Origin: Jacaranda mimosifolia
Lineage: Eukaryota > Streptophyta > Magnoliopsida > Lamiales > Bignoniaceae
DNA length: 64,000 bases
Assembly: GCA_018894105.1 (NCBI GenBank)
Contig: CM032122.1
Span: 33,387,404-33,451,403, forward strand
Direction of reading: 5' to 3'
Shown: in pieces, positions 56,242-64,000 of the stretch
Numbering within the stretch: position 1 is the first letter of the stretch
Layout of the letters: each line of letters opens with the position of its first letter
Made by a program: the position numbers and the translations under genes
Notes under the pieces: generated by a model
The model's input: only the letters and a program-made list of their open reading frames with translations
Databases searched by the model: none
What the model was told of the DNA's origin: nothing

Positions 56242-58469
56242 AATGTATATATCGGTGTGTAGTGCTATATTCCTTTGAAATTAGGCACTTATTTTCATTT
56301 TACATCTCATTAGTTATAAATTTAGTGATAGAGATTGCATTATTCTAAAATAGATCCCAGACATGGAGTTTGTGTGAAAGACCCCCAATTAATGCTTCGT
56401 GAAATTAATTCGAGAGTGAATAAGAAACCCCTAGATAAGTTCATCCCAGTTGGAGCCTCAGAATCAATCAATGCTAGAAAACGATACATAATATTTAATT
56501 AAAATGGATACACTAGACATGAGGAATCTTAATGTTGGATGAATTATCTTATGACTTGGAAGTGAATGCTCCTATGGGTTTGAGCATATTAACGAGTTGG
56601 TTTTGTAAGACTTGTGGCAAACATATAGGTGGTAGAGATTTCCCTACAGATTTAATCCTACTACATATAGAAGGCTATGATGTTAGCTTGGGGATGGATT
56701 AGTTATCTAAGTACCATGCATAACTTGGTTGTCGTTCTAAAGTGTTTAGTTGTAAGAGCTTGGGAAATCGATAATAGTGCTGATTGGGGAACAAAAACCA
56801 ACGGGAATGACATTGATGTTAGCAACTTGAGCAAGAAAGGCACTAATTAGAAGGGTGAGAATGATAAGATTGATCTGGTCCTAATAGTTGTAAATTTTTC
56901 TGAGGTATACCCGAAGGAATTCACGTTGCTACACCAAGATTGTGGAAAGAAAATTTTCATTGAGGTCTTTCTAGGAACAAACCCTAATATCTAAGGCACT
57001 ATATAGGATGGCACAAGCAGAACTTAAAGTACAGTTGCAAGAGCTAATTGAAGGTAAGTTTATTTGGCCAAGTTCATCTCCTTGGGAACCTTAGTATTTC
57101 TTTGTAAAGAAAAAGTATAGCACTTTGAGGATATGTATGGACTATTGGTCTCTAATAAAGTTATGATTAAAAATGAATACCCCTTGTCCAAATATAGAGG
57201 AATCCTTTGATTAATTACAAGGATCTCGAGTTTATTCTAAAATAGATCATAGACAGGGGTACTATTAGCTAAAAATTAGAGAAGAGGATATACCTAAGAC
57301 AGGATTAAAGTTTTGATATGGTCATTTCGAGTTTGTGGTAATACCATTTGGGTTGACTAATGCACTATTGCATTTATGGATTTAATGCACAATGTGTTTG
57401 GGCCATATTCAGATCAACTCGTAGTTGTTTTCATTGATGATATTTTGGTATATTCAAAGAATGAAAAGGCTTACGAGGAACATTTGAGGATAGCACTACA
57501 GACTCTTTGAGAACATATTCTAGTTTGATAGGGCAACCTTTTTGGGTAAAGTCGTTTCTAGAGATAGGATCTCAGTTGGTCTATCTAAAATTGAAATGAT
57601 ACTAGAATAAAGAGGTCGAAAATGGTGACTAAGGTGAGAAGTTTCTTAGGATTGATAGGTTATTACAAGAGGTTTGGTACAAGATTTCTCAAAAATAGCA
57701 GCCCCGTTGTTTGGGTTAACTTAGAAAAAGACACCATTAAGTAGACTGATAAATATGAGCTTAGTTTTCAAAGGCTTAAGAAAATATTAATTTCGGCAAC
57801 AATACTAGCGCTATCCGAGTATAATGAAAACCTTGCGGTATATACCAATACTTCTAAAGAAGGCCTGGAAAATGTTCTAATGAAAAATGATAAGATAATA
57901 GCCTATACCTCAAGAAAATTGGATCTATAGGAACAAAACTATCAAATTCATGACTTAGAGCTAAGCAGATGATAGAAAAAAAGATATCTATAATTTAGTG
58001 TTCGGATATGTTACTTTTGGAGATGTCACTTAGGAAAAAGTTTGCTAGGATTGACAAAAGAGGAAAGTTGAGCTCTCAATATGTTGGTCTTTTGAAATAA
58101 TGGAGAGAATTGGAGCAGTAACTTATCGAATTCGTTTACCACCAAACATTATAGGGATACTACTGCATTCCACGTGTCACAACTAAAAAAGTTTTACCCA
58201 GACCTCTCACATAAATTTTAGAATGAGGATTTATCGCTTAAAAGAAATTTGACGTCGTATTAAGAGAGATTGGTCCAAATTCTAGATCGAAAAAAGAAAA
58301 ATACGAAGTTGCATACTAGAGAGATCTAGCTAGTAAAGATTCCATGGAGAAACCATAATATTGAGGAAGCGATGTGGAAAAGCAAGGAGAAAAGATGAAA
58401 ATATCACTTTGACCTCTTTGCTAACTCATGTTAGAATTTAGGGACCAAATTCCTTTAAAGGGGGTGGGA
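56242..58469 (+). pseudogene. Outer chromovirus pol remnants
   Basis: Protease-like sequence lies at about 56,580-56,750 (FPTDLILLHIEGYDVSLGMD then LSKYHA). RT is at 57,030-57,480 with [45 protein letters not shown] and [13 protein letters not shown] (catalytic IDD at about 57,430). RNase H follows at 57,800-57,960 (AVYTNTSKEGLENVL, KIIAYTSRKLDL, NYQIHDLELS). Then integrase is largely missing: RNase H passes within about 100 bases to a C-terminal part (VMERIGAVTYRIRLPP region, 58,095) and a chromodomain (IPWRNHNIEEAMWKS, 58,335). Stops and frameshifts are frequent. The polypurine tract AAAGGGGGTGGGA ends at 58,469. Confidence 0.85.
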
Positions 58470-59959
58470 TGTAATGCTTAAAATTTCTTTCATGTTTAAT
58501 TAATTATTTTATCCTATGTTTAATTCTTTTTTTTTTAACTTTATTTACTTATTACATCAGTTAGAAGATATAATATATACATGTGTATATATTTGGCACT
58601 AGATTTATCTCTTGGTTACATAGTGAAAATTACTATTTAAGGTCATAAATTATATATATATATATATATATATTAGATATTTCAATTCTTAGAAAACAAG
58701 TTATAATTTTTTTATACTAATATTACATTGTTACTAGGAATTAATAACTGAGACCTTAGGAATTAATAATAAAGATATCAGATTTATTATAGTGTTATCA
58801 TAGTTCTAGAAGATAAATAACTAGAATCTAGTTGAAGTAAAATACTTCTCCCATATAAATGTAGTTCATATTATTCAAAATTCTAGTCTCACAAATTAAA
58901 AAAAAAAAAAGTATAGAAGAATAAAAGACGAAGGGAGACTGAGGGAAGGGTTGGCGGCCACAAGATTTTATTTTTCTTTTCACTCAAGGTACATCATCTC
59001 CATCTAAAGTAGTGAAGGAAAGGTAATTTCTGTCCTTTAATTATATTTGCGGCCATAAATTAGGTATGAGAATTTGAGATTTTAGATGCCTATATCATCT
59101 AGTATTTTAATAAGTAGATTTTGTACTTTTACACATAAAGGAAAGACAAAAGCATCTCCCAACTCCTTAGAGAAATAGAATAGTAGATGCCGTCCCGCCT
59201 TTGCTTGTCCTTTTCCTTGTCAACCCGCCATAGTATGTTTACTTTATTTTACCCTTTACACTATTGAAGACTTGATTGCTTTCCAATGGAGAATATCATA
59301 GTATAGAAGCTAGATTTGTCAATGTTTGGTCCCATCAAATTAATAGTTTTCTTCTTCCCCCCCTCTTTTCATGGAATTTAATTCCTGAAAAATATGATGG
59401 TAGAGATATATGTATTTGTGGTTATATATATTTAAGTGTGGAACTTGGCGGTTGCTTATTCGATATAGATATGTATATATATATATACATATATGTATAT
59501 ATGAAATCTGACAAAATAATTAAGGCATGTTAATTTTTAGCCATACATATTTATATATAAGATAGCTTACAGCCTATTTAGTGTAGGTATATATATTACA
59601 TATCAACACATAAATACCATGCCTTAGAAGGAGTAGGCTTGAGTAGGTAGATATAACCATGTCTCATCTTCTTTTCCTTCTGTCTTGTTTACATCATAAT
59701 GGTACACACATGTCATACCCAATTGAAGATGAAAGAGAAATCTTTCTTGTTACATGTGTGATAGAATATATATATATATATATATAGACTTGATCGTGTA
59801 TTATGTTTGGATATATGTATATGGGTTTGATGGATTTAGATAGTGCATGCGATTATTCATATGTATATGTAGCCTCGACTCCAACATATATATGTACATA
59901 TATTTATGTCTATATGTTTTGAGGTATGTATCATTGAATATTCTACTATTTATTAGTAC

Positions 59960-59997
<38 letters not shown>

Positions 59998-61564
59998 AGT
60001 TGGGATTTTTAATAGTTAAATTGATTTTAATGATTGAAAGCTATTCTTTAATTTTATGTAAAACTAGTCTTTATTTTTATTGTTATTTCTTTTCTTCTTT
60101 TAATGGAATTTAAACAAGAGTCAAAGCAAGTTTTGGTTACTATGATGTTTTCTTAAATTCGTGAAAACAACCTCCTTTTCTTTCCTTCTTTTGTTGATAG
60201 GAATTTTAAGATTTATTTACTATTGAATTCTAAAATTTACTTAGGTTAATTTTCTTATAATTTTGGGATTTTGATTGGACTTTAAATGAGAAATATATAT
60301 ATATATATATAAATATATACATCTAGTAAAATTATTTTAGTGCCAATTAGGATTGTTGGATTTAAGGTACTATAGGCTTATGGCACCCATAAGGTTAGTT
60401 CTAACTTCTAAGTAAATTTTGTCTTGCTAGTCATTTAAATTAGTGATTGATATGCTTATTAAATAAATCATGTGACTCAGCAACTGACTTGATTGACTTC
60501 TATGATCGATCTTGAAGGTGAGTGCCTAAACTTATATGTATTATATAATATTTTGTTTTAAACCTAGAAGGATATATCCTACGTAATCCACTGACAATTT
60601 TTATTTTACATTGTACTATATATGTATTTCACTATGCACAAAAAGAAAAATTTTCTTGTTTTATTTCTAGATGAAAGAAAACATGTGCTTTTATGAATTT
60701 TTTTTTTTAAATTGCTTCTAGACTAGCAATTAAGTTCGATGATCAATTGATTACTGGATTTATTGTTACTGTTAGTTGGATCCAACTTTGTCTGGCTGTG
60801 CAAGGGATTTCACTGGGCAACAGCGGACTTGCCAATTGAACCTCAAGCTCCCATGACATAATCCCCCTAGCGCACAACAAAGGCATTTGTGGCTAAGGTG
60901 AGTCATAGAATTTCCTGAGGACCTAGGCTCGGGCACTATTTTGATAAGGTCGCACCTTGCTCAGAGCGATAAGGGACTATTACGGTATGAGTTATAAGGT
61001 TGACTAGCTACAACAAACACTGTGTGATCATCTCATTTAAGTTGTTAGTTTATGAAACTGTTTACTAAATTCTTATTTCGTTACTGTTTGACCGTTTATT
61101 GATTTCCACTTATGTTCTTCTCGAATATTTTTACTGAACAAATCATGTTAAATTCATGAACTCACATTGCACACACTTGACATTCACTGAGTCTTTTACC
61201 CACACTCTATATTTTTCTTTAATTTCCTTCTGGAAATTTTAGACCTTTAGCCGTAGTGAGGATGTTGAACCTGCTTTTGACGAGAACTAGAATTGAAGGT
61301 TTTCTTTTTGTGATGTGGATTTTGCAGTAGTTTTAGCTTTATTGTTGTGTTGGCAAATTAATTTTTCTCCTTTAATGATTTTCTAGTTGAGGGCAGAGTA
61401 TTGGGCATTTTGAGTTTCAATGCTGCAAGAATTAGTTGAATTATTATGAATGTTGGAGTTTTGTTTATATAAGATTATGATTTTGGATAGGAGATACTAT
61501 TTATTTGGGGATCAATTTTCACTCCTTGAGACTAGGCCACATCGTTTGGTTTTGGGGCGTGACA
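58470..61564 (+). repeat. 3' LTR of outer chromovirus
   Basis: 3,095 bp, aligns with 41,398-44,420. It contains a (GA)n tract at 59,964-59,994 where the 5' LTR has only AAAAAGAGAGAGA, and an extra ~50-bp stretch near 60,700. Confidence 0.92.
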
Positions 61565-61640
61565 TATATTCTTAAATGCATAGCCCAAAATATTCAATAT
61601 TTGGATTCCAGCAGAATTTACGAATATATACATATATATA
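61565..61640 (+). repeat. Segment B part 3
   Basis: Continues segment A from 7,418: TTCTTAAATGCATAGCCCAA, ATATTCAATATTTGGATT, then an AT run. It fixes the pre-insertion site of the outer chromovirus. Confidence 0.85.
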
Positions 61641-61700
61641 TCATCTTGTGTCTAATAATTATGCACTGAAAATATTAGTCAATCATGATCTCTACACTTT

Positions 61701-62952
61701 AGGCTCGTTTGCTTGCAATGATATGATTAGATATGATTGATAAGTATATAATTTATTATCTAGAATATATATCAATATAGTCTAGTAAATTGTTTGCTTA
61801 CATGGATTAAAAATACGGATATCCTAATTATTATACATTTCTTTGTTTGGTTTCTTAGGATTATTTCATATAATAATTAATAAAATGTCAAAGTTAACCT
61901 TAACTATTTACTAAAATTTCTTATTTACCCCTCAGCAATAATTTGGATAAAATCAATCTGAACAAAATTGAGGTCATTTCTTTTTGTTAGAACCCATTTC
62001 TAAAAGCATGTATTTGCATTCATAAACCCATCTTTTTCAACCGTCAACATAAATCAAATTTTTGCGTCTTGTAAAATATGAAACCATTCCCTAGTAACCT
62101 AGTTTGAGCCAGCAATATCCTGTCTCCGCCAGCGTCAGACTAAACATACCCGCCAGCTTTTCCGAAAGGAAGGATGCAACTTCTGTTTTTTGCCATTGTC
62201 CACAATTTTAAATGTATTTTAATTCTTTTCAGAAAATGGGTTCCTTTTATTTCAAGAAATAAAAGGGGATCATCTGTCCGGCCTTTACCATGACAGAAAA
62301 TTTTTAGAGGTCATCATATTAAATAAATTTTCAATTATATTTTAAATTTCAGATAGAAATAAATGATTTGATTTTTCTATTCAGAATATTATTCAAAAGA
62401 TAAGGCGGAACTACATATATGTATACAAATAAATCTGAAAATTTTGATATATGGTGGAACTTAATACTTTTCATTCATGATGAACTAAATACGTATCTTT
62501 GTACCTAAATTGAGATGGGAAAAAAGATAACAACAAAATTACATAATCGTTGTAAGCATTGTGGGCAAGAATGGGAGATGAAAAATCTTTACTTTTATTT
62601 AAATCATCTTCACCGTAGAGAGAAAGAGAGAACGGTGAGTTTTCTCTTTGTTGCAGAGAGAGAGAGAGAGAGAGAGAGGATCCAACTTTTTTTTATTGAA
62701 AAAATAAATAATTGATCAGGATTTTGACTGCATTTTTCAGTGGGGGTAATTTTGTATTTTTCACAACTAATCATAGATGTATGTAATCCCTGAATTACCA
62801 ATTATGCCATTAACATGTGATATATAAGCCAAGATAATCATATTAAAATATCGGGCTTCTTATCAATCATAGGCTTGAAAAATACCAACCAAATGTCCAA
62901 TTGCATAGGATTATGTATCTACCCTATGTAATCCTTCCAAACAAACAAGCCT
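61701..62952. mobile_element. Non-autonomous TIR DNA transposon (~1.25 kb)
   Basis: Left end AGGCTCGTTTGCTTG and right end, reverse-complemented, AGGCTTGTTTGTTTGG form imperfect terminal inverted repeats; GATTGATAAG also recurs inverted near both ends (61,733 and 62,861). TTT flanks both sides, which may be a 3-bp TSD. The interior has no transposase; it includes a (GA)n run at 62,655-62,679. Segment A lacks this DNA. TIR and TSD size suggest PIF/Harbinger-like but do not prove it. Confidence 0.55.
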
Positions 62953-63097
62953 TTTGAGGTTTATTATTATGAACTTTGATTGCCAAGAGATATTCTAATA
63001 TTTCCAGAGCTTCCTCTGATTTCATGTTTAATTATATAATGTGCAACCTATTACATTATCCGACATTAATATTATCCTAGAGTTGCCTGTCAAACTG
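62953..63097. other. Unassigned flank of the TIR element
   Basis: Together with 61,641-61,700 this lies in segment B but has no counterpart in segment A (where the equivalent interval is a short AT run). Either A lost it or B gained it. Confidence 0.5.
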
Positions 63098-63212
63098 AAT
63101 TTAATTATTAGCAATATATAGCATCAACTTTAAATAGCATTTGGTCTTTACTACAATTGTGTATATATTTTATCTTTTTTAGTGCATCCTATATATTATA
63201 CCTATTATATGG
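63098..63212 (+). repeat. Segment B part 4
   Basis: Matches 7,497-7,608 of segment A (TTAGCAATATATAGCAT, TTGTGTATATATT, GCATCCTAT). In segment A the NLR start codon lies about 640 bases further on. Confidence 0.8.
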
Positions 63213-64000
63213 AAGGATGTCAAAATCAAATCCAACTCGATAACCCGATCATAATTCACCTGAAAAAAAATCAGATTTGTGTTTGATGTTTTCGTGTTTG
63301 GATCAAATTGAGTCGGACCCGAAACTGACATGAGAAAAAATAATAAGGTTGGGTTGGTTTTGGGTCAACTCGCTAAACCTGAAAACAAAAAGCGGGTGAC
63401 CCAATAACCTAATAAATCCAACCCAATTTGAAAATAATTGGCTAATTAAAAATAAAATCTAAATTTAAAATTTTTTTGTCCAATAATCTAAACCAAAAAA
63501 ATTTTTATATCCAAAATTTCAAAAATCTTAAAATCTCCAATACACATCAAAAGAAGATTTCTTTATGGAGTTTTGGCAATGAATTAATGGAGGAAACTAG
63601 CTATTGGTGCAAAGAAGATTTCGGATTTGATGATTGTTATCAAAACTGTCTTTGGACTTTAATTTTTACTATTTAGTGGTTTATTTTGCATTGATGATTG
63701 TCATCCAAATTGTTTATTGAACGATGGTTATTATTTTTTTATATTTGAAGTAATTATAGACATAACAAGTTTAAAGTTATTATGTTTCTTACTTTCTTAG
63801 ACCTTAATGATTATGTAGAATTATTAATTTTGTTGGTAGATTAAATTTCTACTCAATTATAACGTTAGAATTTATAAATATGAAAAATAAAATATATAAA
63901 TTAAGTTGGATCAGGTTTATCAGGTTGTTAGGTGATCCAATTGAAAATCAGGTCAACCTGAACCTAACTCAATTTTTTGTGGGTTGAGTTAAGGTTAAAC
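63213..64000. mobile_element. hAT-like non-autonomous element, right end outside window
   Basis: Starts AAGGATGTCAAAATCAAATCC and contains GGGTTGGGTTGGTTTTGGGTC, GGGTGACCC and CCAACCC blocks, the composition of non-autonomous hAT-like elements. The window ends in GGGTTGAGTTAAGG, probably near its other end. The 66-codon frame at 63,476-63,676 has no domain. Confidence 0.45.

Larger units (their letters stand above)
41398..61564 (+). mobile_element. Outer chromovirus (Ty3/Gypsy, Tekay-like), internally decayed
   Basis: LTRs 41,398-44,420 and 58,470-61,564 start TGTAAT and end GGGGCGTTACA/GGGGCGTGACA. The flanks TATGT (41,393-41,397) and TATAT (61,565-61,569) are a TSD with one change; segment A shows the uninterrupted site. 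A tRNA-iMet-type primer site follows the 5' LTR and a polypurine tract precedes the 3' LTR. The interior (44,421-44,995 and 56,237-58,469) holds PR, RT, RH and chromodomain remnants. It hosts the inner chromovirus. Confidence 0.9.

Overview
The window is nuclear DNA from a flowering plant. It is AT-rich, full of LTR retrotransposons, and holds a CC-NBS-LRR gene whose N-terminus (MAYYAALVSA) resembles the late-blight R1-like resistance proteins common in asterid dicots. Assignment to asterids is an inference; I cannot name the species. I see no intact protein-coding gene. The one host gene recognised is a recently broken NLR. Nearly everything right of 16 kb is nested transposable elements, most of whose boundaries can be set from terminal repeats and target-site duplications (TSDs).

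Layout. 1-6.26 kb: AT-rich, no gene, with a poly-C/(AAT)20 tract and a short relic of a repeat also found downstream of the NLR. 6.26-8.25 kb: NLR upstream region. 8,249-11,027: NLR pseudogene (Walker A Cys substitution, hairpin insertion, two frameshifts). 11.1-15.95 kb: NLR 3' flank, tandemly duplicated as two ~2.3 kb copies, each with a 20-codon terminal-exon-like segment. 15.98-34.9 kb: a Ty1/Copia element, 5' truncated, split inside its integrase by a 13.6 kb Ty3/Gypsy Tat-type element (17,082-30,720, perfect AGAAG TSD) and again by a 711-bp MITE with a 9-bp TSD. The Tat-type element carries gag-PR-RT-RH, a second RNase H, INT, a plastid DNA insert with a trnR-ACG copy, and an antisense, intron-containing plant-mobile-domain (PMD) gene before its 3' LTR.

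35.3-63.2 kb: a diverged second copy of the NLR upstream region (about 1.5 kb of host sequence) blown apart to ~28 kb by insertions. These are (i) a deletion derivative of a Tat-like element (36,486-41,263) whose right LTR is split by an Athila-like fragment; (ii) a chromovirus (41,398-61,564) with ~3 kb LTRs; (iii) nested inside it, a second chromovirus on the minus strand (44,996-56,236, perfect AATTG TSD) with an extra coiled-coil/acidic ORF between primer-binding site and gag; and (iv) a ~1.25 kb TIR element (61,701-62,952). The window ends in a hAT-like non-autonomous element that interrupts the paralogous sequence. This predicts, but does not show, a further NLR copy to the right.

How it fits together: the host part looks like a small R1-type NLR cluster with local duplications. 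The retroelements show a clear order of insertion: Copia before Tat; outer chromovirus before inner chromovirus. All coding regions carry stops or frameshifts, so none is expected to be autonomous as it stands. The most unusual items are the antisense spliced PMD gene in the Tat-type element, the extra ORF upstream of gag in the inner chromovirus, the plastid DNA inside a retrotransposon, and the perfect 24-bp hairpin that truncates the NLR.
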